Source: JBGZFC01 sp041846575 (GTDB lineage: Bacteria > Bacteroidota > Bacteroidia > Bacteroidales > Dysgonomonadaceae). From it: a stretch of 64,000 bases of DNA. Numbering within the stretch: the stretch's first letter is position 1; each line of letters starts with the position of its first letter. Position numbers and translations under genes: made by a program. The stretch lies in the NCBI GenBank assembly GCA_041846575.1, contig JBGZFC010000100.1:19735-83734 (forward strand). Direction: 5' to 3'. Of this stretch, positions 35,583 through 44,095 are shown piece after piece. The notes under the pieces are model-generated. The model had not been told where the DNA came from, did no database searches, and worked only from the letters and a program-made list of their open reading frames with translations.

Positions 35583-36281
35583 TTATCGCTTCATATAATA
35601 TTCTCGTTGTTCGGATGCCAGTTTTTCTATTGAGTATCGCAACATAGTGCGAGGCATTGTTTTATGGTGTATTTCGAGAAAATCGGTCAAAGTTTTTTCA
35701 TCTCTTTTACCAACTTCACGCAACATCCACCCGGTAGCTTTGTGCATTAAATCGTGTTTGTGAGAGAGAAACAACTTAGCCAATTTTATAGTATCGACAA
35801 AGTCGTTGTTTTGTATAAATGCTTTTGTGGCAATAACTGCAATTCTCTGTTCCCACATATTTTCGCTTTTTGCCAAATCGTATAGAATGTTACGCTCTTT
35901 ATCTGTAAGCCATTCGCCCAGAATCTTGTATGCCGACAAATCAACCAAATCCCAATTGTTGATACCAGCTGTATGTTCCAGATAGAAGTCTACTATATCT
36001 TTTCGTTTCGCATCTTTAGCTTTTCTGAACTGTTCGGTCAGAATAATTAATGCCGTGAGTCTGCATTCGTGAATTTTGTCGGTGATAAGTTTCTCTAATT
36101 CGGGAAAAGATAGGTCTTTATTTTCCGATGCCACTTTACGTACCTCTGGATTGGTGCAACCTACAAAAATATCGCCTTCGCCATATTCTCCTTTTCCTGT
36201 TTTAAAAAAATATTTCGCATGCTCCGCTTTTTGCGGATTTCCCATAGCTATAAGTTGTTTTTTTATGTTTGATGCACTCAT
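35583..36281 (-). CDS. DNA alkylation repair protein (AlkD-like)
   Basis: A 232-residue all-helical protein with HEAT-like repeats. YGEGDIFVGCTNPEVRKVA, NNWDLVDLSAYKILGEWL and MHKATGWMLREVGKRDE match the AlkC/AlkD DNA glycosylase family, which removes bulky or cationic alkylated bases such as N3- and N7-alkylpurines without base flipping. The NNWDLVD Trp-Asp pair corresponds to the conserved active-site region. Length is normal for AlkD. No ada or other repair gene is nearby. Confidence 0.88.
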   Translation of the reverse strand: MSASNIKKQLIAMGNPQKAEHAKYFFKTGKGEYGEGDIFVGCTNPEVRKVASENKDLSFPELEKLITDKIHECRLTALIILTEQFRKAKDAKRKDIVDFYLEHTAGINNWDLVDLSAYKILGEWLTDKERNILYDLAKSENMWEQRIAVIATKAFIQNNDFVDTIKLAKLFLSHKHDLMHKATGWMLREVGKRDEKTLTDFLEIHHKTMPRTMLRYSIEKLASEQREYYMKR

Positions 36282-36343
36282 TGTTATAAAAATAATGTAT
36301 AACCTTGATACGATGTTTTATTATTGCCGTACATTTTATTTTT

Positions 36344-36482
36344 CAAGATACAAGACTAAAGACAAAATAACAAAGAGCAAAGAGATATAGATTGATGACT
36401 GATTTGTGATTTCCAACTTATAACTCAATACTCCTAACCGGAACTATATAAATAAATTTTTCATTGCGTTCGAAATGACAGG
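36344..36482. repeat. Dispersed intergenic repeats before the AlkD gene
   Basis: Bases 36344-36388 are a purine-rich CAAGATACAAGACTAAAGACA stretch of the family at 33413. Bases 36462-36482 read on the minus strand as CCTGTCATTTCGAACGCAATG, another copy of the GTCATTTCGAACG element. No gene is supported between 36282 and 36558. Confidence 0.5.
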
Positions 36483-36558
36483 GGATGCCAATTGGCAATC
36501 CAACTTTGAACTTTGAGCCTCAAACCTTCTCTGAACAGAGAGAAGAATCTATTGACAA

Positions 36559-37512
36559 TTAATTTACTCTCGAAACTTCATACGTTCCTTCGTAAAATCC
36601 TACGATATTTCGAGACATTTCGATAGACATCTTTATACGGTCTTCTACTGTTTTTGTCCCTGCATGGGGAGATAGAAGTACGTTGTCGAGTTCTAAAAGT
36701 TCGGGCAGTATTTTCGGCTCGTTTTCATAAACATCCAATGCCGCAGCCCATATTTTTTCTTCCCTTAGAGCTTTTGCTAAAGCTTTTTCATCTACCATAT
36801 TGCCACGAGCAGTATTGATAAAAATGGCGGTCGGTTTCATCTTTTCAAACTCTTTTTCGCCAATCATCCGGATTGTTTCGGGGGTGGAGGGAGCGTTTAG
36901 CGAAATATAATCTGCCGTTCTTATCAATTCGTCAAACGAAACATATTTTGCATTATATTGTTGTTCAATATTTTCGGGCAAACGATTTCTGTTGTTATAA
37001 ATAATAGACATACCCGAAGCTATTGCACGACGTGCTATTGCCTGACCTATTCTGCCCATCCCGATAATTCCCAATGTTTTACCGAAAATAGGCATACCTG
37101 CTTCGGCATAGATTCCCCAGCTGGCTCCTTTTTCCGTACGAAGTTTTCTGTCATAGTATCCTATACGGCGACCAGCCCCGGTAAGTAGTGCAAAAGCCAA
37201 TTCTGCTGTCGGCTCACATGTGGTTCTCGGCAGATTGGTTACTACAACTCCTTTTTTTGTGGCGTAATCCACATCAATATTATTATATCCTACACCAAAG
37301 TTTGAAATCAGTTCCAGCTTTTTCCCCTTGTCGATAATCTCTTTATCCGTATAAAAACCGAAGGTGGGTACCAATACTTCGTAATCTTCTATCATTTCGA
37401 GTATCTCTTCGCGACTAAAAGCCTTTTCTTTGGGCATTGTTATGTCGTATTTTCCTTCCAGTTCTTTCAATCCTTCTGTTTTAAAGCGATATGCTAAAAG
37501 TATTTTTTTCAT
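36559..37512 (-). CDS. D-2-hydroxyacid dehydrogenase (NAD-dependent)
   Basis: A 317-residue enzyme of the D-isomer-specific 2-hydroxyacid dehydrogenase family. The cofactor motif is GIIGMGRIGQAIARR (about residues 147-161), and the catalytic Arg is in the INTARGNMVDEKAL region, with Glu in DVYENEP and His in LSPHAGTKT. The N-terminal substrate domain carries SNFGVGYNNIDVDYA. It resembles glyoxylate/hydroxypyruvate reductases, but substrate cannot be assigned. It lies just downstream of the CoA-transferase gene on the same strand, separated from it by a terminator, so the two are probably transcribed apart. Confidence 0.88.
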   Translation of the reverse strand: MKKILLAYRFKTEGLKELEGKYDITMPKEKAFSREEILEMIEDYEVLVPTFGFYTDKEIIDKGKKLELISNFGVGYNNIDVDYATKKGVVVTNLPRTTCEPTAELAFALLTGAGRRIGYYDRKLRTEKGASWGIYAEAGMPIFGKTLGIIGMGRIGQAIARRAIASGMSIIYNNRNRLPENIEQQYNAKYVSFDELIRTADYISLNAPSTPETIRMIGEKEFEKMKPTAIFINTARGNMVDEKALAKALREEKIWAAALDVYENEPKILPELLELDNVLLSPHAGTKTVEDRIKMSIEMSRNIVGFYEGTYEVSRVN

Positions 37513-37596
37513 TGTTTTATTCTCCTTTTCAATGGTTTTGTTTAATGCACTATTTGGCTAAACGAAAATATATCACTTTTTGTTTTCTGTAAAATC

Positions 37597-37626
37597 AAAA
37601 AACCCGTTCCTGAGAGCGGGTTTTTT
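37597..37626 (-). terminator. Rho-independent terminator of the CoA-transferase gene
   Basis: Arms AAAAAACCCG (37597-37606) and CGGGTTTTTT (37617-37626) pair perfectly around a 10-nt loop. On the minus strand the hairpin ends in six Ts, 21 bp beyond the stop at 37647. Confidence 0.85.
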
Positions 37627-37646
37627 AGACAATTTTATTCCGGATA

Positions 37647-39149
37647 TTATTTTACATATTTCGATAAATCTGCATTTTTCATGCTGCCTGTTTCCAATAA
37701 TGCTTGGTGGAAAGCAAAGCAAGCATATATACTTTGCGGCGTGTGTCCTTTTTTAGTCAAATCCATGTATTGATGCAACATTGGACGAAAATCGGGGTGT
37801 GCGCATTTTTCTATTATCTCTATCGCTCTTTGATGAGTACCTTTTCCGCGAAGGTCGGCAACACCATATTCCGAAACTATTACTTTTACCGAATGTTCGG
37901 TATGGTCCGTATGTGCTACTTTCGGAACAATGCAACTTATGGCTCCGTTTTTGGCAACAGATGGTGTCAGGAAAATCGACATATAGGCATTTCGGGTAAA
38001 GTCGCCCGAGCCTCCGATTCCGTTCATCATATTTGTTCCCATAACATGAGTAGAGTTCACGTTTCCGAAGATATCCACTTCTATTGCTGTGTTTATACCG
38101 ATAACACCTAAACGACGTACGAGTTCTGGATTGTTTGATATTTCAGACGGACGCAACACCAATTTTTGTTTGAAGAAGTCTAAATCGCGATAAAGCTTTT
38201 GTAGTTGTTCGTTGCTTACTGTAAGAGAACATCCGCTTGCAAAACTTATTTTTCCTTGTCGCATCATATCTAATACCGCATCTTGAATTACTTCTGTATA
38301 AACTTCAAAGTTTGGTATATCCTGATTTTCGCCGAGAGCTGCCAATACGGCATTGGCGATGTTTCCTACACCCGATTGAAGAGGAAGAAATGTTTTTGGG
38401 ATATTTCCTTTACGCATTTCCGATACAAAAAATTCTGCCACGTTTTGACCGATTTTTGCCGTTGTTTCATCAATTGGAGCAAAACCGCCTCCATCGCTCT
38501 CTTTATCTGTTTCAACAATAAATATTTTGTCGGGATTTACCTTTACAAATTCAAGACCGATGCGGTTTTGTACTTCATAGATATTGATTTGTTTTCTTTT
38601 GGGCGGATCTTGAAGTTCGTATATGTCGTGTATGCCACGCATTTTTTGTGGAACTTTTTTATTTAATTCCACGATTACGATTTTTGCCAAACGACAAATG
38701 GTTGGAGCAATTCCAACTCCTGCTGTAAGTACTATTTCTCCATCTTCGGTTACATCGCATGCTTCTATAATAGCAACATCAATTCCACCTAAAAAACCGT
38801 AACGGATTTCTTGTGCCACTTGCGATAAGTGCATATCGAAATATACTACTGCATCGTGGTCTAAGTCATTGATAGCATTACGCATATCTTTGTTGGTTTG
38901 ATACGGTGTGCGAAATTTAACAGCGTTGGCACGTGCCAAAGCACCGTCAATTCCGTCGCCTGTGGATGCACCTGTAAAGATGCCGATTTTAAACGGATTT
39001 CCTTTTGCATGTTCCGCTTCAGCCAATTTTGCTATTTCAGTTGGAACTACTTTTGGGCATCCTGCGTGTGTAAAGCCACTGAATCCCACGTTGTTGTCAT
39101 GTTTTACAAGCGAGGCTGCCTCTTGTGCGCTAATAAATTTTAAAGCCAT
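37647..39149 (-). CDS. Acetyl-CoA hydrolase/transferase family protein (succinate:acetate CoA-transferase type)
   Basis: A 500-residue class I CoA-transferase of the Ach1/AarC/ScpC type. GFSGFTHAGCPKVVP opens the N-terminal domain; the oxyanion loop is in LPLQSGVGNIANAVL, and the catalytic Glu, which forms the CoA thioester, is in YTEVIQDAVLD. GIGGSGDFTRNAY and EYGVADLRGKG are conserved C-terminal motifs. Family members move CoA between acetyl-CoA and succinate or propionate during fermentation or the acetate-linked TCA cycle. In an anaerobic Bacteroidales this fits acetate or propionate formation. Confidence 0.9.
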   Translation of the reverse strand: MALKFISAQEAASLVKHDNNVGFSGFTHAGCPKVVPTEIAKLAEAEHAKGNPFKIGIFTGASTGDGIDGALARANAVKFRTPYQTNKDMRNAINDLDHDAVVYFDMHLSQVAQEIRYGFLGGIDVAIIEACDVTEDGEIVLTAGVGIAPTICRLAKIVIVELNKKVPQKMRGIHDIYELQDPPKRKQINIYEVQNRIGLEFVKVNPDKIFIVETDKESDGGGFAPIDETTAKIGQNVAEFFVSEMRKGNIPKTFLPLQSGVGNIANAVLAALGENQDIPNFEVYTEVIQDAVLDMMRQGKISFASGCSLTVSNEQLQKLYRDLDFFKQKLVLRPSEISNNPELVRRLGVIGINTAIEVDIFGNVNSTHVMGTNMMNGIGGSGDFTRNAYMSIFLTPSVAKNGAISCIVPKVAHTDHTEHSVKVIVSEYGVADLRGKGTHQRAIEIIEKCAHPDFRPMLHQYMDLTKKGHTPQSIYACFAFHQALLETGSMKNADLSKYVK

Positions 39150-39198
39150 AGTTTAAGTTATATTATAATAGTTTTGTTTTAGATTGTAAAATGCTAAT

Positions 39199-39660
39199 TT
39201 AATATTTGCGATCAAATATTTCGTTGTATATGACAGCCTTACGAAGTTCTTCACTTCTATTTTCTCCTGTCAGTTCCTTTAAAATGGGATGCGTTCTGTC
39301 TTTTGAGACAAAAGGATTATTGTTTATATTTTGACTAATTTGATGTGTCAATTGTCTCTCTTGAATAGCGGAAATACCTTCGGAAGCGTACGATGGTCGC
39401 ATTGAAGATGATATATCCTTATATTCGTACTGACTTGTTGTTGCGACGTCAGGCATAGGCGGGACAAGAACCTTTTTTCCCCTTCTTTTTTGAGAAGAGG
39501 AAGTTTCCATTTTCGATTTTTTGCCCATAGGCTTCGTAGTAGGGATGTTTGGTGGTAAATTCTGTTGTTTGGAAGCTTCTTTTTTTTTGATATCTTTAAT
39601 TATTCCGAAAATAAAAAAAGAAAATAAGACTAAAATATAAATTATGTCGCCTAATTCCAT
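39199..39660 (-). CDS. Small membrane-anchored protein of unknown function
   Basis: A 153-residue protein with one N-terminal membrane helix (ELGDIIYILVLFSFFIFGI), followed by a basic, Lys/Ser/Pro-rich disordered stretch and a C-terminal segment with LKELTGENRSEELRKAVIYNEIFDRKY. The last part resembles small conserved Bacteroidales proteins without a named function. The frame is open to 39687, but the ATG at 39658-39660 puts the hydrophobic helix directly at the N-terminus. It is divergent from miaB and upstream of the CoA-transferase on the same strand, 49 bp away. Confidence 0.65.
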   Translation of the reverse strand: MELGDIIYILVLFSFFIFGIIKDIKKKEASKQQNLPPNIPTTKPMGKKSKMETSSSQKRRGKKVLVPPMPDVATTSQYEYKDISSSMRPSYASEGISAIQERQLTHQISQNINNNPFVSKDRTHPILKELTGENRSEELRKAVIYNEIFDRKY

Positions 39661-39905
39661 AAAATTACTAATTTTGTACTCTTGCAAAAGTAGTTATTTT
39701 TTGTGATATACGAAAATATGAACAAAATAATGGTAACTGTTTTGTAACTTGTTATTGTCTGTTTTATGTGCTGATATACAGCTTGTAATAGATGCGTTTT
39801 TGGCTTAAAACTACATTGTCTATTCAAAAAAATATATATCATTTAACAATAAAACAGTTTAAACTTCGTCATCCTTGACGATGTGTGTAGTATAAAAATT
39901 AAAAA

Positions 39906-41261
39906 ATGAGTGTAATGTCTAATTTACAAGAAGAAAAAAAACTGTTTATCGAAACTTATGGTTGTCAAATGAACGTGGCGGATTCGGAAGTGGTAGCCTC
40001 CATTATGAGGATGGAAGGTTATGAAATAACCGAAAATGAAGAAGATGCCGATTTAATATTTATTAACACCTGTTCGATTAGAGATAATGCCGAGCAGAAA
40101 GTTATTCAGAGACTCGAATATCTGAACGCGATAAGAAATAAAAAGAAGAAAAACTTAATTATTGGAATATTAGGTTGTATGGCTGAGCGTGTACAACAAG
40201 AACTGATTGATAACCATTATGCCGATTTGGTTGTAGGACCCGATGCTTATCTCGATTTGCCCAATTTAATAGGAGCTGTTGAGCAGGGCGAAAAAGCAAT
40301 GAATATAGAGTTGTCAAAAACGGAAACCTATAAAGATGTAATTCCTTTGAAGATGCCGGGAGTGAATATTTCGGGATATATCTCTATAATGCGCGGATGT
40401 AACAACTTTTGTACTTATTGTATAGTGCCATATACTCGTGGTCGTGAGCGTAGCCGTGAGCCTGAAAGTATTCTTAATGAGTTACGTGATATGCGTGACA
40501 GAGGCTTTAGGGAAGTTGTTTTGTTGGGGCAAAATGTAAATTCGTATCACTTTGTAAACGATGAAGTTAATATCGATTTCCCGGCTCTGCTTGAAATGGT
40601 TGCCGAAGAAGTTCCGCAAATGCGAGTGCGGTTTACGACTTCGCATCCGAAAGATATGAGCGACGAGACATTAGAAGTGATTGCCAAATATAAAAACTTG
40701 TGTAACTATATTCATTTGCCTGTTCAGTCGGGAAGTTCGCGTATGTTGAAACTTATGAATAGAAAATACAATAGAGAATGGTATTTGAATAGAATAGCAG
40801 CCATAAAAAGGATTATTCCCGATTGTGGAATTTCTACCGATATTATGTGCGGATTTCATTCCGAAACAGAAGAAGACCACCAAGAGACTCTCTCTCTGAT
40901 GCGCGAAGTTGGTTTCGATTCGGCATTTATGTTTAAGTATTCCGAAAGACCGGGGACATTTGCTTCTCAAAAATTGGAAGATAATGTGCCGGATGATGTG
41001 AAAATAAGAAGATTGCAAGAGATTATCGACTTGCAATTGGAGCTTTCACGTACAAGCAACGAAGACGATTTGGGCAAAGAGTTTGAAGTGTTAGTAGAAG
41101 GTTTTTCAAAACGTTCGAGGGAGCAACTGTTTGGACGAACCGAACAGAATAAAGTGGTGGTTTTCGATAAGAAAAATTACAAAATAGGGCAGTTTGCTCG
41201 TGTACGGATAACAGACTTTACTCCGGCTACGCTTTTGGGTGAGGCGATAGAAAAAGAATAA
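39906..41261 (+). CDS. miaB: tRNA-2-methylthio-N6-dimethylallyladenosine synthase
   Basis: A 451-residue methylthiotransferase. The N-terminal UPF0004 domain carries cluster cysteines 20 (YGCQMN), 56 (NTCSIR) and 91 (LGCMAERV). The radical SAM motif C-x3-C-x2-C is Cys165, Cys169 and Cys172 (GCNNFCTYC), followed by IVPYTRGRERSR. A TRAM domain is at the C-terminus (about 380-445). It adds the 2-methylthio group to i6A37 in tRNAs that read UNN codons. The 5' leader has a small CGTCA...TGACG inverted repeat at about 39869-39882. Confidence 0.96.
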   Translation: MSVMSNLQEEKKLFIETYGCQMNVADSEVVASIMRMEGYEITENEEDADLIFINTCSIRDNAEQKVIQRLEYLNAIRNKKKKNLIIGILGCMAERVQQELIDNHYADLVVGPDAYLDLPNLIGAVEQGEKAMNIELSKTETYKDVIPLKMPGVNISGYISIMRGCNNFCTYCIVPYTRGRERSREPESILNELRDMRDRGFREVVLLGQNVNSYHFVNDEVNIDFPALLEMVAEEVPQMRVRFTTSHPKDMSDETLEVIAKYKNLCNYIHLPVQSGSSRMLKLMNRKYNREWYLNRIAAIKRIIPDCGISTDIMCGFHSETEEDHQETLSLMREVGFDSAFMFKYSERPGTFASQKLEDNVPDDVKIRRLQEIIDLQLELSRTSNEDDLGKEFEVLVEGFSKRSREQLFGRTEQNKVVVFDKKNYKIGQFARVRITDFTPATLLGEAIEKE

Positions 41262-41328
41262 ATAAACGTGGATTCTTTTTAATATTTATGTTTAATATCT
41301 TTTCGGTATAAAATAGCTGAGATTTGTT

Positions 41329-41359
41329 TTTGAATTGTCCTTTTAAAATTCTATCTTTG
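41329..41359 (+). promoter_or_regulatory. Full Bacteroidetes promoter of the ytxH operon
   Basis: TTTG at 41329-41332, exactly 19 bases, then TATCTTTG at 41352-41359. This is a full match to the TTTG-N19-TAnnTTTG consensus for the Bacteroidetes primary sigma factor. Transcription should start near 41365, giving a leader of about 155 bases before the YtxH gene, within which lies a 30-codon ORF. Confidence 0.75.
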
Positions 41360-41377
41360 TTTAGAAATGTTATTATA

Positions 41378-41470
41378 ATGAAAACATTTTTCCTGCAAAT
41401 ACGTTTTACATATAGTGAATCTCAAATGAGATTAATTTGTATGTATTTCAAACAAATAAAAACGACTTAA
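41378..41470 (+). CDS. Possible 30-residue leader peptide or small protein
   Basis: ATG at 41378 opens 30 codons ending in TAA at 41468-41470 (MKTFFLQIRF...QIKTT), wholly inside the 5' leader of the ytxH operon and some 13 bases after the predicted transcription start. It is basic and aromatic and has no recognised relative. A small inverted repeat, AATCTC-AAAT-GAGATT (41418-41433), lies within it. It may be a translated regulator of the operon, a real small protein, or chance. The evidence is only position and an open frame. Confidence 0.3.
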   Translation: MKTFFLQIRFTYSESQMRLICMYFKQIKTT

Positions 41471-41519
41471 TTTTAATTAGAAAAAAACAATTAACAATCT
41501 TTTAAAACCAAAAAAAATT

Positions 41520-41759
41520 ATGAAATCAGAAGCTAAATTATTATTAGGATTAGGTATTGGAGTTGCTCTTGGTGCTGCTGTAGGTTATATTATGGGTTCA
41601 GACAAGAAAGAAGAGTGGCTTGAGCAAGCAACAGAGTTTGCCGATAAAGTGCGTGCTAATGTAAAGTCTGCTATCTACAGAGGAAAAAATGAAGTTGCAG
41701 ATTTGAAAGAAGATATTGATGATATTGCTGATATAGCTAAAAAAGAACTGGCTAAATAA
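41520..41759 (+). CDS. YtxH domain protein
   Basis: A 79-residue protein with one glycine-rich membrane helix (about residues 6-27, LLLGLGIGVALGAAVGYIMGS) followed by an amphipathic helical tail rich in Lys and Glu. This is the YtxH pattern, a family linked to general stress responses in other bacteria. It is the first of three closely spaced genes (gaps 25 bp, then an ATGA overlap) under the promoter at 41329 and ahead of the terminator at 42581. Confidence 0.85.
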   Translation: MKSEAKLLLGLGIGVALGAAVGYIMGSDKKEEWLEQATEFADKVRANVKSAIYRGKNEVADLKEDIDDIADIAKKELAK

Positions 41760-41784
41760 CAGAAATTAAAAAAACACCTCCTTA

Positions 41785-42174
41785 ATGCAAGAAAAAAAAA
41801 CTGTAACCTCGTTGCTCGAGGAAATGAAGAGTGATATTTCGAGTTATGTTGTAAACACATTAGGAATAGCTAAATTAGAGGGTTATGAAAAAATAAGCAA
41901 AGGTAGTGCGACCATTTCGTTTATACTGCTAATGTTTATTTTGGGATTCCAATTTCTCGGTTTTCTGTTTTTTACTCTCGGATTCTATCTTTCAGAGTCG
42001 GTTTTTGATAGTTTTTGGAAAGGTTTTGGAGTAGTTGCCGGACTATTACTATTAATTTTATTCGTATTATTTCTTTTTAAAAATGTCATTAAACGAAATA
42101 TTACAAATTCTGTAGTTAGTTTTTTAATGAAAAAAGAGGATAACGAAGTTGATTTTTCAAAGATAAAACAATGA
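41785..42174 (+). CDS. Phage-holin-like superfamily III membrane protein (DUF1469/Holin_X type)
   Basis: A 129-residue protein with an N-terminal cytoplasmic helix and two hydrophobic hairpin helices (about 48-72 and 83-108). The KLEGYEKISKGSATISF segment and helix layout fit the actinobacterial holin-X/DUF1469 group, which despite its name is mostly chromosomal and often paired with YtxH/YqjD-type proteins. It is not evidence of prophage here: no phage gene is near. It overlaps the next gene by ATGA. Confidence 0.75.
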   Translation: MQEKKTVTSLLEEMKSDISSYVVNTLGIAKLEGYEKISKGSATISFILLMFILGFQFLGFLFFTLGFYLSESVFDSFWKGFGVVAGLLLLILFVLFLFKNVIKRNITNSVVSFLMKKEDNEVDFSKIKQ

Positions 42175-42560
42175 GAACCTACAAACTGACACCCCTTGAT
42201 GAACTTTGTTTAGAGAAGAAGCGATTGCGTGAAAACCGTGCTATTGCCGCACAAAGATTATCGTATCAGATGCAATATTTGGAAGATAATTGGGGTAGCA
42301 TGCTTACACAAGGTGTTGCTTCAAGCGTTAAAACTAAGTTTGTAGAAACGATAGATACTCTTACGAGTGGCTATTCCGAATCTATATTCCCCCTTTCGGG
42401 AAAGAAGAACAGAATGGCATGGCTGAATATTTTGGCATCAAATCTACCCTTAGTGAGTAAAGTGGCTTGGCAGGTTGGTAAGCCTGCTGTTGTGGCTTTC
42501 ATTATGAAAAAAATTACAGGTCGTTTTTGGGGAGGAAAAAGTAAGAAAAAATCTTACTGA
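42171..42560 (+). CDS. Conserved hypothetical protein, third gene of the ytxH operon
   Basis: A 129-residue protein translationally coupled to the holin-like gene (start overlaps its stop by 4 bp). The N-terminal half is a charged helix (LDELCLEKKRLRENRAIAAQRLSYQMQYLEDNWGS in outline), the C-terminal half is moderately hydrophobic with a basic end (GGKSKKKSY). I recognise no named domain. Context suggests a membrane-associated envelope-stress function together with the two preceding proteins. Confidence 0.7.
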   Translation: MRTYKLTPLDELCLEKKRLRENRAIAAQRLSYQMQYLEDNWGSMLTQGVASSVKTKFVETIDTLTSGYSESIFPLSGKKNRMAWLNILASNLPLVSKVAWQVGKPAVVAFIMKKITGRFWGGKSKKKSY

Positions 42561-42580
42561 TTGATTCTAAACATTTTTTT

Positions 42581-42634
42581 ACACGACTGAATAACGATAC
42601 GTATGGAGCGTTCGTTGTTCAGGCGTGTTTTTTG
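42581..42634 (+). terminator. Strong terminator of the ytxH operon
   Basis: ACACG (42581-42585) plus CTGAATAACGA (42587-42597) pair with TCGTTGTTCAG (42612-42622) plus CGTGT (42624-42628), with one wobble and one internal mismatch, followed by a long T-run. The hydrophobic frame starting at 42603 begins in its loop and is not considered a gene. Confidence 0.85.
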
Positions 42635-43128
42635 TTTTTTTTTGAGTTTAATATCGGTAGCACTGAACCAATTCTTGCATGTATTACTCTTCGTTTCTTA
42701 CCTTTATTTTATTAAAATTGTAACCGGATTTTCCTTGTCCAAACTTTCTTTCAATGTGATTTTGTTCACTTTTAAACAATGTAATTGACATATTATCAGA
42801 TAAATAATACGATAAACAATTTTCGTATGAAAAAAGGCACATCGCGGTTATAAAATACGCATTTTTGTATAAAAGAAAAAATAAGGAACTTTATATTGTT
42901 TTGACGCAATATTTTATTTTGCCTATCAATACTCATTGCTGTTCGATAAAAAACACTTTATCGCTTGAATAGGCGAAAATTCTTGCGGATGTCAATAAAT
43001 ATACAGGCTCTGCTTGAAAAGCTCTCCTTTAATAAAGTACTGTTTGTCCCGATAAATTCCGGGGAGCTTTCAGGCAGTATCTTTAGATTTATTGATTATC
43101 AGTATTTGTGTCTTTGCTCTTTTATCTA
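42635..43128. other. Gene-free stretch after the ytxH operon
   Basis: About 490 bp without a gene that I can support. Open frames at 42603-42788 and 42965-43189 have no recognisable similarity and overlap a terminator or a real gene on the other strand. I see no tRNA, IS end or long repeat. Confidence 0.5.
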
Positions 43129-43827
43129 CTATAATTTCCCTATACCATGTTTGCTGGCATATTTAAGTACAGGAGAAATGTCAAAATAGAGTTTATCAAT
43201 ACCAAACCTGTTGTTTGCCAAAGACAAATAATTGCAATTGCTCCTCTTTACAATCATGTCTGTTCCTCCGAACTGAAACCCCAAGAAACCTAGCATATCG
43301 TATTCATGCGATACTTTAATCACATAATATGGTGTTGTTTTAGACATACCATCGCCGGATTTTATTATTGCAAGTTGTATATTTCGTTTTTTCTGAATAA
43401 TTTTTTTATACGATTCAACATCATTCTTTTGTGCGTAAACTAACAATTGAGCGTTAAGTGCACGTATATTAAACGGGTCTTCTTTCAATAACTCATTGGC
43501 ATAATCCAAAATCATCTCATAATCTTTATCATCCAAATATTGTTTAGCAAGCAAATCTGACATTTTACCGTTGTATTCGGAAATCTCGTTTGGAATATAT
43601 GTGGATTGAAAAACATATCCGTAATACAAGTGTCTTCGCTCATCAGCTGTAAAAGTTGAATCGCCGGTGTTGTAGCGTTCCATCAATTTAGGATAATAAA
43701 GATTGGAAAACTCGTTTTTAATGTTCTCTTCAATTTCGTTATACTTCGGAGCCTCAAAATCAGGGCTTTGAGCGAAGTTTGCGAAACTAATTATAACGAA
43801 AAGAAATATTGCTGAAATCTTTTTCAT
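43129..43827 (-). CDS. DUF4919 family exported protein
   Basis: A 232-residue exported protein with a signal peptide (1-19, ending ANFAQ). YYGYVFQSTYIPNE, then the TPR-like AKQYLDDKDYEMILDYANELLKEDPFNIRALNA and YDMLGFLGFQFGGTDMIVKRSN are typical of DUF4919, a Bacteroidetes family of unknown function. The promoter is visible upstream at 43859-43890. It is monocistronic on the minus strand. Confidence 0.82.
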   Translation of the reverse strand: MKKISAIFLFVIISFANFAQSPDFEAPKYNEIEENIKNEFSNLYYPKLMERYNTGDSTFTADERRHLYYGYVFQSTYIPNEISEYNGKMSDLLAKQYLDDKDYEMILDYANELLKEDPFNIRALNAQLLVYAQKNDVESYKKIIQKKRNIQLAIIKSGDGMSKTTPYYVIKVSHEYDMLGFLGFQFGGTDMIVKRSNCNYLSLANNRFGIDKLYFDISPVLKYASKHGIGKL

Positions 43828-43858
43828 ATTTGTTCATTTTTATTGTGAATTTCTACAA

Positions 43859-43890
43859 CAAATATATTTTCTATATTTGGTTTTAACAAA
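43859..43890 (-). promoter_or_regulatory. Promoter of the DUF4919 gene
   Basis: On the minus strand: TTTG (43887-43890), 20 bases, then TATATTTG (43859-43866). One base over the ideal 19-nt spacing. The start codon is 31 bases downstream. Confidence 0.6.
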
Positions 43891-43917
43891 TTATCTTTAC
43901 TAAGAAAACTTAATAAC

Positions 43918-43965
43918 AATAGAGCAAAGATATAAGAGATAAGATGCAAGACAAAAGATTATAAG
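43918..43965 (+). repeat. Purine-rich dispersed intergenic repeat
   Basis: AGAGCAAAGATATAAGAGATAAGATGCAAGACAAAAG-type sequence, similar to 33413-33450 and 36344-36388. It lies between two divergent genes and contains no gene. Confidence 0.4.
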
Positions 43966-44066
43966 AATTTTATAATTTTAGAACTGCGATTTATGATTTT
44001 TTACCAAAAACTGATATAAATAGCTAACTGTAATGACGTTTTGGTTTAATAAACAGACAAAATCAC

Positions 44067-44074
44067 TATCTTTG
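44067..44074 (+). promoter_or_regulatory. -7 box (TATCTTTG) of the DUF2891 gene
   Basis: Exact TAnnTTTG match, 21 bases before ATG 44096. The nearest TTG upstream is 23 bases away, longer than ideal. Its position within the longer open frame argues for the downstream start. Confidence 0.5.
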
Positions 44075-44095
44075 AAACAAAAAATATTATCAATT

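Noticed and set aside
41785..42174. Holin-like protein as a sign of a prophage
   Set aside because: The family is mostly chromosomal, the neighbours are YtxH-type, and no phage structural or lysis genes are present.
42603..42788. 61-codon hydrophobic open frame
   Set aside because: It starts in the loop of a strong terminator and has no recognisable relative.
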